Assembly: GCA_013350335.1 (NCBI GenBank)
Contig: CM023536.1
Span: 13,149,520 to 13,213,519, forward strand
From: Chimonanthus salicifolius
Lineage: Eukaryota > Streptophyta > Magnoliopsida > Laurales > Calycanthaceae
Length of the DNA stretch: 64,000 nt
Reading direction: 5' to 3'
The notes under the pieces were generated by a model that had not been told where the DNA came from, did not search any database, and saw only the letters and a list, made by a program, of their open reading frames with translations. Position numbers and translations under genes: made by a program. Shown in pieces: positions 23,701-31,510 of this stretch. Every line of letters begins with the position of its first letter. The stretch's first letter is position 1.

Positions 23701-26700
23701 TAAAAAACTGTCCTACTGAAACATGAAAAGATTGCTTCAAGACAAGATTCAGAGCAATTTGTTAGGTTATGGAATGAATTTGCTCGAAATTAATTCAAGA
23801 AATTTAGATTGGTACCAAGAGATGCACTGTTGCAGTAATTATGAAATAAAAAGAAACAAATGCAAGTCTAGAACTGACTCGACGGCGTTCCAACCTCCTC
23901 TCAATTTTGCCATTGTCTTCTTTGCCTTTTTTATTCGAAATTTCTTGTACAAATAACAAGAATAATTCCATGTCTATAAAACTAGCAACTGACTCCTAAT
24001 TTTACTGAACTATTGATTAACAATACCCTTACGTGGCTAACTGAAGCAGAGTTTGCTGAATCCAAACTTCCTAACCTTCTGTGGCTAAGTTAAAGCACTC
24101 TTCCTGTAACTAAGACTACAGGAAATTGTTATCAGCCTGGGTGGTGAGGAAAGAACATATTGGCAATGGTCATTCCTTTTTATGAATAAGTGGAGCCTTA
24201 ATGTGTATGAGAAGCCTGGATGCAGTAGTTTCTAAAACAACGATGGAAGATTCATAATTTACAATTCATTAGAGTTCAGTTTCATTGATTTTAGAGATGG
24301 AGCGGAGACTGATTCAGAAGTGCATAGTGCTTCACTCTCTCTTAGCCCATCTTTCTCATGGTGCCAAATTGTTATAAATATCCTCTGTTCAATAAAATAC
24401 GTTACTTCCCTTTTCCTCTCCCCTCCCTCCACATGTTATGCTTTTGTGCTTTTGTCTGTTAAAATCACCAATGAAAACAGATTTTTAGTGCTTTCAGAGG
24501 GTGCTCTAATGATGGAGATACAGAACCCATAAATCAGCCATAGTTCAGTTCCACATGGAATGCTCATGTGGCTGTGTCTATCTGTACATGCATGCAGTTT
24601 TCTACTGCATTTAAAAGTTTTCCTATCTATCTCTGTTTTACAGAATACTTGCAGGCTTTTTTTTTGGTGGCTCGGCTTTGTTAACCATATCAAATTTGGA
24701 ATTGTTATCAATTTATATAGTGTGCAACTCTTCTACTTTGTCTTAACAGTTCGCAAATGGCATTCAGTCAAAGTTTCCTGCTTATTTGGGTGGCATCTCT
24801 GTTTTTTTTTGCTTCATCACTGCTGCAGTATCCCTTGCAATTGCATTTATAATTATCCCACCCCAAGTGATGCCATGGACTGGTTTGCTGCTAATGTATG
24901 AGTGGACATTTGCAAGTTTTATTGTAATATTTGGAAGCTTTCTTCATTTGGTCTATGAATGGGGAAAGGCGGCTGCTAGCCAAGCAGGAACTTTTTCCAC
25001 ACGTCTTGAATCATCGGACTACAATTCTGTCAAAGGTTGGGGTTTTTTTTTCCTTTGTTTGTCTTTTTTTTTTTTTGTTTTGAGGTATGTGCTCTGCTTA
25101 TTACTATTATTTTTAAATTTTTTGTTACAGATCATCAGCGGCAGTTGTCTATTTGTGATAAGGCCACTTGGTTTTACGGGATAGGAATGACTTTTCTGGC
25201 TGTTCTGGCTCCTTCTATGCCATGTCTTTTGGGGATCACTGCTTTGTTTGCAAGGTGATTTATACTTTCTTTTGAAATTTCAATCCAATTTATGAAGCTA
25301 AACTAAAAGATGGCAAGTCCAAAACTGTATGAAAGCAATTGACAGCTTTATATTTCTTTGTTGTTCTGAAGTGGTTCAATGTTGCTATGCTAATATTTCA
25401 CTTTCTCAAGTTTCACATCCTCTGCTTTAACTCTTTATTTTCAGATCATCACCTATCTTGTAACCAATAATGACAAAAAAGATATCGTTTCCCCATTGTT
25501 TAATTGTGAATTTTGATGCTTCTGAAAAGCACTGAAATGCATTAAACGTTCAATGCCTTTGGTTTCAGAGTTCTGGCATTTACCCATTGGCCATAGTTAC
25601 AAGGCCAAGAAATGTCCATGGGAAATAGGTTGGAGCAATAGATTCTTTTTGTGTGATAACATGGAATTTTATGAGTTCCAAATGGAGTACAAAAAAGGTG
25701 ACCAGGCCCAGTGAGGAGCTGGCCTGGAAAACAGAAAAACAGAACATAAAACAGCTAATAAATAATTAAGATATTGACTTCCAACTACCACTTTCTATAA
25801 GAACAAAGGAGATAGTCAAAGTTGTGCAAATTATTATCATGCAACTAAACTTGAGTCATACCATGAAACTTTGAGAGAAGGTAATAGAAGCTTGTCTAAA
25901 ACAAGAGTCGAGTATCTCTAGCAATCAGTTTGGGTTTATGCTTAGTAGGTCAACAACATAAGCTATCTTTGTACTAAAACAACTGAGAGAAATTTAGAGA
26001 AAAGAGGGAGAACCTGTATATGGTTTTTATTGACCTAAAAAATGTGTATCACAAAGTTCCTAGGACATTGCTATTCACAACTTTGAAAAATAAATGTATT
26101 CCTAATGAGCACGTTGGAATTATTCAAGATATTGACACACTTGAAGCGGTACAACAAAGCCGGGTAGACAATCAACTAAATAATCTCGCTTCTAGCCCTT
26201 TTCAGCCAAGTAGAGAGGTAGAAATGATGGACAGGTCACGTTGGGAGCTCGAGAATGACCAATGGTCTCGTTGGGGCCTGGCGTCGCCGAAGGAGGTGTC
26301 TTGGCTGAGCGAAGTATGAGATGCAGGGATGGCCAGTGGAGACGGCGGGAGATCTCATGGTCTGCAACGACCGCACGCAGTGGCAATGGTTGGGAAATCG
26401 CGTCCAAGGGCACTGAATGATGGAGTGGTGGGTGCAGGAGATGGTCTGGAGTACTGTGGGAGTGTCCAAGGAGTCGAGAGGACCTCATCCTTGACTCAGC
26501 GATGGGCGGAGTGGGATAGCAGCGAAGGAAATCTAGTTCCTTATCGCCTCAGGGGAGCTGCAATGCTTGTCTATGCTGTGACGAGGAAAGAAAGAAAGGG
26601 AAGAGGGAAAATTGGGGAAAGGGGTTTGGAAACCCTAAGTTCCTGTTCGATCCCAAAAGTAGGAAAATTCTTACATCAAGCAAGGCCTTTTTATACTAAA

Positions 26701-28909
26701 AAGGGAAAATTGCGACAATTAAACTAATTACATTAGAAAAACGAGATTAAACAAAATAAAATAAAATAAAAGAAAAATAAAATCAAAATCTGATCAAAAT
26801 TATTAGCAGAAAACTAAGATGGCACGTGGGGTCCATGTGCAATCTGATGCCCTACATCAGATATGTATGATGGTGCAACCGCTAATGTTAGAACTGTTTG
26901 TGGAAAAACAATCTATTATCTAGTTGGAGGGGACTCCACCAAGGATCTGATTAACCTTGTACATTTTTGTGTTAATCGTGGATAGCTTATTGGACTTAGA
27001 TTTACCTAATAGAATTCGAGCATTCGCAACAAAATGTAGACAAGCCATCAAAGTGTTGTGTGATAGGAGATTCTCTCGAGTTTCTAAAACAATTATTAGA
27101 CTGACAATGCTCTATGGGGTAATAATGTTGGGCAATAAAGAAAAACAAATAGACAAAGTTAAGGTGACAGATGTGCATGTCATGTTGGATGTATGAATTA
27201 ACTCAAAAGGAGAATTATAAATGACTACATTGCTTAAAATTTAAAGAAGTCCAAATAGGAGACAAATTGAGATAAACTTATTTGAGTTGATTTGGACATG
27301 TAAGTAGAAGAACAACCAGAGACATCCCTTGTTTTGTAGAATTGAGAGATTACAAGTTCCAGGTACAAGAAGGGGTGGACCACTAAAACTGTGGAGCGAA
27401 GGTATTAAGAAAGACATGATAGATATTGGATGATAAATGATATGGTTTATGATAGGCTCAAATGGAGTAGTACAACTCAAAAAACTGACCCTGGTAGATG
27501 AGTTGTTTTGATGATGATGTCCAACTACCACTAAACTGAGCACAATCGACTCTAGATGGAGACCATAGCCAAAGCTCAATGATGATACTTGACTTGATTT
27601 TGTGAGTCACAACTTCTGATGACATAGCTATCTTTTCAGATTCTTTTATTTTGTTCCAACCAAATAAATGAAATGGTGGCGAAAATGATTCATTTTCTAA
27701 AGATCTTCTCTTTGGGACAGGACCTGATCCCCATCTAGAAATGAGAGTCGATAACAAGGTAGGAATAACTCAAAGAGACGCTTGAAAGAAAAAAAAAAAG
27801 GTGGAAATGTAGGATGAGAAGATTGAGAGGAAATGGGGCTAAATGGAGATGATGAAAGAGTTCCTTGGTCTCCTCCTCCTGTTGGGGTTCTAAAGCTCAA
27901 TTTTGATGGTAATTGTATGCGTGGGATCAGTTGTGCTGGTTATGGTGGGGTGATTACCAATGAGTTAGGGAATATCTTGAGATCTTTTGCTGGCCCGCTT
28001 CCTAATGGGACGGTAATAGAGGCGGAATTGTTTGCATTATGGAGGGGTATTTTGGAGCTGGAAACTTTAGGGGTTCGAGGAAGTTTTGTGGAAGGAGACT
28101 CAAAGGTGGCGGTGGGTTGGATGGTGGGATCTCTTTGTCCTTGGCTTTATCTAGACAAAGTTGAGTGGATCCGTCATTCTATTGATTCCGTTGACTTTAA
28201 GATTGCTTGGGTTCCTCGGTCAGCTAACTTAACTGCAGATGTAATGGCTAAGAACGGTTTTCTTTGGACTCGGAATCCATTAATTTTTTTTTGTAATTGG
28301 GGGGTTGCCTTTTGTTTTTTCCCCTGTTGGGCTATTGTTTTTTAGCCTCGTTGTATATCCCTTTTTCCTATAAAGAAGTTACCTTTTAAAAAAAAATGGA
28401 AATGATGAAAGCGCAATGAAATAATGAATAATCATTCCTTTGGTCATGCAATCACACAAATCCATGATTTTAAGTATGAATATAAACAATCTTTTCTGCA
28501 ATTCCTAAAATAGAGGCAAAAGAAATGCCCCCATCTTCTTCCCTAACCAGGATTTGCTGGTTACCCTTTTTCAGTTGTCTCCTCATTTCTTTGTTAACTA
28601 TAGCTTATCAGCTAAAGGATACCAATGAGTGAGAAACAAAATACTATTAAAAATATTGGTGAAGTAAAATAATGTGACTTTCTCAAAATTTCGGGATATG
28701 ACATTTAACTTTGTGCAATTTTGCAAGATGATCATAGTTAATGGCTAGAGGACGGCTGATTTTACAGGTTAGGTCTTATGACTGTGGGAGGTCTGATTCT
28801 GGCATCATTCATGACATATGCTTCGGAGCATCTAGCAATCAGGGCCTATTTAAGAGGACGTGAAGATCGCGATCAACCATGTAGAAGAAGTATCTGTCTG
28901 TTGTGTTGA
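4806..28909 (+). CDS. IPUT1: Inositol phosphorylceramide glucuronosyltransferase (GT8, PGSIP6/IPUT1 type), complete, 10 exons
   Basis: The coding exons are 4806-5042, 6073-6193, 6497-6682, 7273-7436, 19334-19441, 21279-21416, 21510-21653, 24750-25035, 25131-25254 and 28768-28909, totalling 1,650 nt or 549 aa. Every intron is GT-AG and all phases join without a stop. The family transfers glucuronic acid from UDP-GlcA to inositol phosphorylceramide, the first sugar step of plant GIPC sphingolipids, in the Golgi. Residues 1-27 look like a signal peptide or anchor, followed directly by EAYVTLLYGDEFLLGVRVLG, the GT8 start. The metal-binding DxD is D124-A-D126 (YLDADTIV). A GDQGFLN block spans exons 3 and 4. 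H248-x3-G252-x2-K255 (HYTLGPLKPW) is the second metal/nucleotide motif. The C-terminal half carries about five hydrophobic segments (near 297-316, 377-403, 409-436, 471-502 and 504-527). The length agrees with the family (about 540 aa). The start is the first ATG of exon 1. Intron 4 (11.9 kb), intron 7 (3.1 kb) and intron 9 (3.5 kb) are swollen by transposons. Confidence 0.93.
5608..5661. repeat. (TA)n microsatellite in GT8 intron 1
   Basis: About 27 uninterrupted TA units. Confidence 0.95.
6073..6193 (+). CDS. IPUT1: GT8 gene exon 2
   Basis: The acceptor is ATTGCAG|GCTGAT. Encodes ADGWIVELISLLANPNQ through FNMTNYKK and leaves one base (phase 1) before GTAACT. The KLKIFNMT..YKK block is a family hallmark. 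Confidence 0.93.
6497..6682 (+). CDS. IPUT1: GT8 gene exon 3 (DxD motif)
   Basis: The acceptor is TTCTGCAG|TTGTC. Carries YLDADTIVVKNIEDLF, with the metal-binding Asp124 and Asp126, and RLNSGVMVVEPS. Ends TGG + 1 base before GTTCTT. Confidence 0.94.
7273..7436 (+). CDS. IPUT1: GT8 gene exon 4
   Basis: The acceptor is CGAACAG|GAGATC, completing GDQGFLNSYY. Ends YNADVGLYMLANK before GTAAGT, phase 0. An 11.9-kb intron follows. Confidence 0.93.
7437..9643. other. Left part of GT8 intron 4
   Basis: AT-rich intron without an identified exon. A 22-bp tandem duplication of AATTGTACATTATAC-type sequence lies at about 8122-8167. The 121-codon open frame at 8125-8490 starts inside this duplication and resembles nothing I recognise. 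Confidence 0.6.
10206..10719. mobile_element. 514-bp DNA element inserted in the MITE
   Basis: Flanked by a perfect 9-bp duplication GTTCAAACC (10197-10205 and 10720-10728), the target length typical of Mutator-like elements. Both ends carry GAGATC/GATCTCG and TCGG/CCGA motifs around a very AT-rich core. Terminal inverted repeats are weak, so the class is inferred from the target duplication. Confidence 0.6.
10774..11713 (+). mobile_element. TRIM-type mini LTR retrotransposon, interrupted in its 5' LTR
   Basis: The 5' LTR (10774-11369, including a nested insert) and 3' LTR (11464-11713, 250 bp) both begin TGTAATGGCC and end CGTTACA. Both carry the AGTGGACAATATTGTGCTA-type block. Directly after the 5' LTR lies AATGGTATAAGAGC (from 11370), a primer-binding site resembling the initiator-Met tRNA complement TGGTATCAGAGC. 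Directly before the 3' LTR is the purine tract AAAGGGGGTGGGA. The internal region is only 94 bp and has no coding capacity. The flanks TGGGT (10769-10773) and TGGGC (11714-11718) form a near-perfect 5-bp target duplication. Replication would depend on proteins supplied by another element. Confidence 0.8.
10959..11291 (+). mobile_element. 333-bp solo LTR nested in the TRIM 5' LTR
   Basis: Starts TGTGATATC and ends GGGCTATTACA, flanked by the perfect 5-bp duplication CTTGG (10954-10958 and 11292-11296). Without it the host LTR would read continuously like the intact 3' LTR (ACACTTGGGCC). It contains the AAAGTCCCACATCGGAAG block common to this LTR superfamily. Confidence 0.82.
11742..13056. other. 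GT8 intron 4, no gene seen
   Basis: Low-complexity A- and T-rich intron. Towards the right (about 12800-13056) it passes into imperfect repeats built around CCATGG and GGTATA, which lead into the 20-bp array. Confidence 0.5.
13057..13316. repeat. 20-bp tandem array with a 40-bp higher-order unit
   Basis: Thirteen consecutive 20-bp units. Two forms tend to alternate, ACCAATACGTCTACCATGGG and ACCAACATGTCTACCATAAG, so the true period in the right half is about 40 bp. Looser relatives extend on both sides. Confidence 0.88.
13908..14674. repeat. 41-bp satellite carrying CACGTG cores
   Basis: Roughly 13 units of about 41 bp with the theme ATCATCACGTGAGGGACGTA then CCCATACCACGTCTCAATAT. Six units keep an exact CACGTG palindrome. 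Other units show CACATG, CACGCG, CATGCG, CAAGTG or CACTTG at the same place. The array stops abruptly at ACGTGAG|GAGCCG. Minus-strand open frames over it are artefacts of the periodicity. Confidence 0.88.
14675..15975. other. GC-richer block, probably LTR-element internal sequence
   Basis: No gene is recognised. The block contains purine-rich tracts (15740-15960) and a direct repeat around GGGCTTTG(A/G)GAAAGTGG with AGCGAGCTGGCCATGATTA-type text (about 15270-15420). It adjoins a minus-strand LTR on its right and may be that element's leader. Confidence 0.35.
15976..16373 (-). mobile_element. LTR relic of the TGATGTAGG family
   Basis: Read on the minus strand the right boundary is TGATATAGGACACGC (from 16373). 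The segment later contains GCCGA(A/G)T- and TTGGGCATAATCCCGAG-type sequence, matching the LTR at 52123-52591 (CTGGGCATAATCCCAGG). The left end is truncated or decayed and no target duplication was found. Confidence 0.5.
16530..16990 (+). mobile_element. LINE RNase H/3' end relic
   Basis: GGTAGGCTTATCATTGAGGG-type text (near 16600) encodes the G-(K/R)-L-I-I-E-G-(D/E)-S motif of the LINE RNase H-like domain, which is better preserved at 36571 and 27859. It decays into a T-rich 3' trailer and no complete frame survives. Confidence 0.45.
17604..17693. repeat. (TA)n microsatellite at a LINE tail
   Basis: A long TA run with a few ACATAC interruptions, directly abutting the poly-T (poly-A on minus) that ends the neighbouring LINE. 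Confidence 0.9.
17694..18280 (-). mobile_element. 5'-truncated LINE ending in an RNase H-like domain
   Basis: The minus-strand frame 18278-17769 encodes a near-complete plant LINE RNase H domain: LLKLNFDGSCMHEVG..GYGGL, E(V)ELFALWRGILELEKLG, LVEGDSRVVIGWL and AWVPKSANSAADSLAKQG. The catalytic-type acidic residues (D of NFDGS, E of VELFAL, D of EGDS, D near AADSLA) are present. A poly-A tail (T on plus, 17694-17711) closes it. It is a sibling of the plus-strand copy at 27859-28393. It lies in GT8 intron 4, antisense to the gene. Confidence 0.8.
18360..18690 (+). mobile_element. RTE-type LINE 3' end relic
   Basis: Translating across stops gives the decayed tail of the RTE polyprotein (GHVQ-like HVQKG; LDLNREWWRSTLPQPR), followed by a GATGAT simple-repeat end (18630-18680). 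This is the same architecture as the element at 25793-27519. Confidence 0.45.
19334..19441 (+). CDS. IPUT1: GT8 gene exon 5 (HxxxGxxK motif)
   Basis: The acceptor is CGATGCAG|TGGATGG. Encodes 36 residues including IIHYTLGPLKPWDWWTAWL, the conserved nucleotide-sugar motif. The donor is GGCAG|GTGTTG, phase 0. Confidence 0.93.
19560..20960. mobile_element. Repeat-rich, probably non-autonomous DNA element
   Basis: The left part (ACCTCCTGTGAATTAGATC..., TTCAAATCCAATGGATCTGA) is clearly related to 48860-49150 (ACCCCTGTGAATTGTATC, TTCAAATCCAATCGACCTGA), so this is a dispersed family. The right part is built from copies of GGTTGGTTGGAAAGGTCTTT. Ends and class are unresolved. Confidence 0.45.
19985..20530. 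repeat. Tandem duplication of a unit of about 280 bp
   Basis: The order GGATGGGTTGGTTGGAAAGG ... GAGCATGAGCATGTGA ... GAAGAATGTGTTTTT ... TTTTTAAGGTCCCAATGATT occurs twice, in 19993-20270 and 20284-20530. Each unit has internal repeats of TTGGTTGGAAAGGTCTTTGC. Confidence 0.75.
21279..21416 (+). CDS. IPUT1: GT8 gene exon 6
   Basis: The acceptor is TTTCACAG|AATGTC. Encodes NVREQLEETLPGTGGG and then the first C-terminal transmembrane segment. The donor is TTCAG|GTTAGA, phase 0. Confidence 0.92.
21510..21653 (+). CDS. IPUT1: GT8 gene exon 7
   Basis: The acceptor is TTTTACAG|AATAGG. Encodes 48 residues from NRDLFGAHCRGSFCDLARH to MINSNQQ, a Cys- and Gly-rich loop. The donor is CAACAG|GTCAGT, phase 0. 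Only 93 bp separate it from exon 6. Confidence 0.92.
22400..22800 (+). mobile_element. LINE 3' end relic in GT8 intron 7
   Basis: GGGAAGCTTATAATTGAGGG encodes GKLIIEGES of the RNase H-like domain. The rest is decayed and ends in a T-rich trailer. No target duplication was identified. Confidence 0.4.
22846..23352. mobile_element. 507-bp MITE-like element
   Basis: The left end GTTGTAAAAATC (22846) and right end GATTTTAACAAC (to 23352) are inverted repeats with 11 of 12 positions matching. Both flanks read AAT. The interior is rich in ATCGTA motifs near both ends. It lies in GT8 intron 7. Confidence 0.6.
24750..25035 (+). CDS. IPUT1: GT8 gene exon 8 (two membrane segments)
   Basis: The acceptor is CTTAACAG|TTCGCA. 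Encodes FANGIQSKFPAYLGG, two long hydrophobic segments split by a PPQVMPW turn, and a Ser-rich loop. Ends with one spare base before GTTGGG. Confidence 0.92.
25131..25254 (+). CDS. IPUT1: GT8 gene exon 9
   Basis: The acceptor is TGTTACAG|ATCATC. Encodes DHQRQLSICDKATWFYG and then a hydrophobic segment ending LFAR. The donor is GCAAG|GTGATT, with two bases of the Arg codon carried over. Confidence 0.92.
25793..27519 (+). mobile_element. RTE-type LINE, split by a solo LTR
   Basis: Flanked by the perfect 13-bp duplication TCCAACTACCACT (25780-25792 and 27520-27532). The frames, read across stops, contain RTE reverse-transcriptase landmarks: a decayed GIKLMSHTMKL-like segment (about 25840), NQFGFMLSRSTT (about 25930), MVFIDLKNVYHKVPR (26020), and after the insert YDGATANVRTVCG (26868), MLYGVIMLGNK (27109) and a GPLKLWSEGIKKDM-type segment (27378). 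The 3' end is a short ATGATGATG repeat, as is usual for RTE elements instead of poly-A. About 995 bp remain without the insert. It lies in GT8 intron 9. Confidence 0.82.
26133..26859 (-). mobile_element. 727-bp solo LTR inserted into the RTE reverse transcriptase
   Basis: Bounded by TGACACAC and CTACATCA and flanked by the perfect 5-bp duplication GATAT (26128-26132 and 26860-26864). On the minus strand it starts TGATGTAGGGCATC, placing it with the LTRs at 37324, 52123 and 16373. It interrupts the LINE between the codons for IIQD and MYDG-type residues. Confidence 0.82.
27859..28393 (+). mobile_element. 5'-truncated LINE (RNase H-like domain plus poly-A)
   Basis: Flanked by an 18-bp duplication with one mismatch: AAATGGAGATGATGAAAG (27841-27858) and AAATGGAAATGATGAAAG (28394-28411). 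It encodes VLKLNFDGNCMRG, GYGGVITNELGN, EAELFALWRGILELETLG, FVEGDSKVAVGW and AWVPRSANLTADVMAKNG, then a trailer (CCTCGTTGTATATCC...AAAGAAGTTACC) and an A-tail. The 170-codon open frame that begins at 27833 starts in host sequence and reads into the element. It lies in GT8 intron 9. Confidence 0.88.
28768..28909 (+). CDS. IPUT1: GT8 gene exon 10 (terminal)
   Basis: The acceptor is TTTTACAG|GTTAGG. Encodes the last membrane segment (LGLMTVGGLILASFMTYAS), EHLAIRAYLRGREDRDQPC and a C-terminus that reads RRSICLLC. The stop is TGA at 28907-28909. The final Cys-Leu-Leu-Cys has the form of a CaaX box. Confidence 0.92.
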
Positions 28910-29430
28910 GTGTAGGCCTTGAGCCAGTGTTGTAAACTGCAGAAATATCACTTTGTAATTTATTGATTTTCCTCTGTGTGTATGTGTGAAATGGTGTGGA
29001 GGGAATTTTGTTTTTCCATGGATCCACTTTTCTATGGGAAGGGTGAGTCAAATTTTTCTCTAGAAACTGTAAGCAAACAGGCTAAATTGCAGTTTTCAAT
29101 TTTCTGCAGAAAATGGTTGCCTGCTGCAACTGTTGGCCACAATTCTCAAGTACAGTAAATTAACTTGAAAACAAGGAAAAGATATTTATTCAGCAGAAAA
29201 CCTCACTTCAGAAACAGGCTGACCATATCCGGAGGCAAACATATTCCATGGCATAAAATAGTTGTTGGTTTGGTGCAGATCATCATGGTTAAAGTTACAG
29301 AAGCCAACATCAGCAGAGGGATATTTATCTATTGCATGTGGTTCAGTTCGGGGGTGTGATTTTTCACTTCTGGTCATTGACCCCGATGCTTGTTTCCAAT
29401 AAATTCTCCATGCTACCCATGCCTTGGGGA
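28910..29430 (+). terminator. Probable 3' UTR and polyadenylation region of the GT8 gene
   Basis: No coding frame is seen. An AATAAA hexamer at 29398-29403 is the first canonical signal after the stop codon, which would give a 3' UTR of roughly 500 nt. Plant signals are loose, so the site is tentative. Confidence 0.4.
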
Positions 29431-29491
29431 ATGTATTATAGAGTTCTAAGTATTTTGTTTGGTAATTCTTTTGGAAGGAAAAATTATACCA

Positions 29492-29679
29492 ACCACCACC
29501 TAAGAGGAGGTTGGCCTGATGGTCAAGAAATTTGAGTTCGATTCACTCTCAATACCCCTTTGAGTTACTCTTTGTAGTTGCTTATCCGGTGTGTGAGATT
29601 GGGAGGTTTACACATGCTTCAGTTGTTGGGTTAAAATATTTCCTCTCCAAATATAGGAGAGATCTTGGTAAAAAAAAAG
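29492..29679 (+). mobile_element. tRNA-derived SINE, copy 1
   Basis: Starts after TTATACCA and ends in an A-tail followed by TTATACCA again (29484-29491 and 29680-29687). It has a box-A-like GGTTGGCCTGATGGTCAAG and a box-B-like GAGTTCGATTCACTC, then TTGGGAGG... and a (TTGG)TAAAAAAAA tail. The same family occurs at 56239-56470 (minus) and, decayed, at 30225-30412. Confidence 0.82.
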
Positions 29680-30224
29680 TTATACCAGTGACAAACAAAA
29701 AACATTTTAAATTAGATTGAAGTACTACCATGTCATTCATCTACTAAATTTTTTTCATCTGAAATCGTTTTTCTCATCATAATTCATTTTTCAGAAGACG
29801 TCTGCGTGACCAGATCTCCAATGATGACAAATTAAAAAAAAACCTAGAATACATTAGAAATTTAGGAAACCGACAGCAACTGCACTGTTTTTTTATAATA
29901 AAGGGTACTAGTTTATCTTCTAGTTTATCTTTCTACGTGATGTCAAGTGGAAAAAAAGATTAAGTCTATCTCTTACTCAGATTTCCATTTCGAAAATTTT
30001 GAATGGTGACCCTTTAGGGTGGTGGCTTTTAGCCATCATCTGAGCCGCACTCGATTTATGCTAACCAACGGAGAGGGAAAACTCAATTTATTCTATACCC
30101 ACCGTGATTGGCTGACTTGGCAGGCCAGCGAGTCATACAAGTCCACCAAGTCTTACCAAATTCCCACTCAGACATGCTCGAGTGAGTACCTCACTCACAA
30201 ATAACGGTCACGGTAAGTTCAAAG

Positions 30225-30412
30225 AGCTTGAAGTGATGGTCATAAATCAATATAAGAAAGGAATTCTGAGTTTGATTTTCACTCTACTCAATAGGGTCAT
30301 TCCTCATTAAATTATCTGGTGTGTGTAAGTAAAGAGATTTGCATATGTCCCGATAAATAGTCAGGTGCTTTAAGAGGCCTGAACTACACACCTTGGTAAA
30401 AAAAAAAACCAG
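30225..30412 (+). mobile_element. tRNA-derived SINE, decayed copy 2
   Basis: GTGATGGTCATAAAT, GAGTTTGATTTTCACTCT, TATCTGGTGTGTGTAAGT and an ACCTTGGTAAAAAAAAAA tail align in order with the copies at 29492 and 56239. Confidence 0.6.
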
Positions 30413-31510
30413 TTCATAATTTTTTTTTTTCCCAAATCCCAACATAGACCTTCCAGCTGAGAAAAATTAAGATCAATATTGAAAACACGGCCAAATTCTT
30501 TTTATTTTGAACGACACTAATATACAAGAGCGAGCCACATTGAACAAAAAAACTTTTTATTCTTTTTGGTTTTGTGTTTGCAGTTGGGTGTTTTGAAGGA
30601 TTTCTTCTGTTAGTTTGTATCTTCATTTTGCGCACTGTTTGTGCCCATTAAATGAAGTTGCCATTTTAAAAAAAAAAAAGATGAAAATTGAAAAATAATG
30701 ACAAGAATCACTTGACATACTTGATAAGTGCTGATTGCTGCGACATCAAGCTTGTTAATCAAAGTCAAATTGAGGGATAAATAACTTTGATGCTAAATTG
30801 AAAAATAGTAAAAGTAAATGAGCCTATTTCAACCATAATTTCTCCCATCCCATGTTGTTACCTCAGCTTCTGGGTTAAGTCCTGAGTTGAGGTTTTTAAA
30901 ATGTGATGACAAGACCACTAAGATAATATCCCTCTTCATACAATAACTGCTTATGGTTCAAACAAAATCTCTCACAAAAAATGACATTGCCAATGGCCAT
31001 TGCTACAACAGTTTATCTAAAGATAAGAAAAATGTGAGAAAATCAATGGTTGGAAAATCCCACCAGTTTTTTCCTCTCAAAAGATGAGTTAATAATCAAT
31101 TTGTATGCCATCGTAATAGGATGGCAACATTGTTCATTGTTTTCTTTCACCAAACCTTTTTCTTTAGCCATTTCACATTTACTTCTTTTTTTAAATAACA
31201 AGAGGTGCCCGTATGTCTCACCCAACTAATTCTTCGAGGCACGTAAAAACCTCAAAATACGCACACAACTGAAAAAAGCTACATGAAGTGACTCTTTGGA
31301 GTTGAACGTAAATCGATCATAAGATCCTGACTCTTTGGAGTTGAACGTAAATCGAACATAAGACCCCTTGGGATTCCATTTCACATTTACTTCTTTGATC
31401 AAAACTTTTTGAGAAAAAAATTGGTATGTGACCCAAGAGAGGTCATGGCATCTAGTTGAGATGACATTTTTAAAATGAAATATTAATTGATCGCAATCAT
31501 CTATCATCCT
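30413..31510. repeat. Intergenic sequence with a 39-bp tandem duplication
   Basis: No gene seen. GACTCTTTGGAGTTGAACGT plus 19 more bases is repeated directly at 31290-31328 and 31329-31367. CATTTCACATTTACTTCTTT also occurs near 31169 and 31378. Confidence 0.6.

Noticed and set aside
17833..28345. RNase H-like frames as host genes
   Set aside because: Both carry plant LINE RNase H motifs, end in poly-A tails, and one has target duplications, so they are transposon 3' ends.
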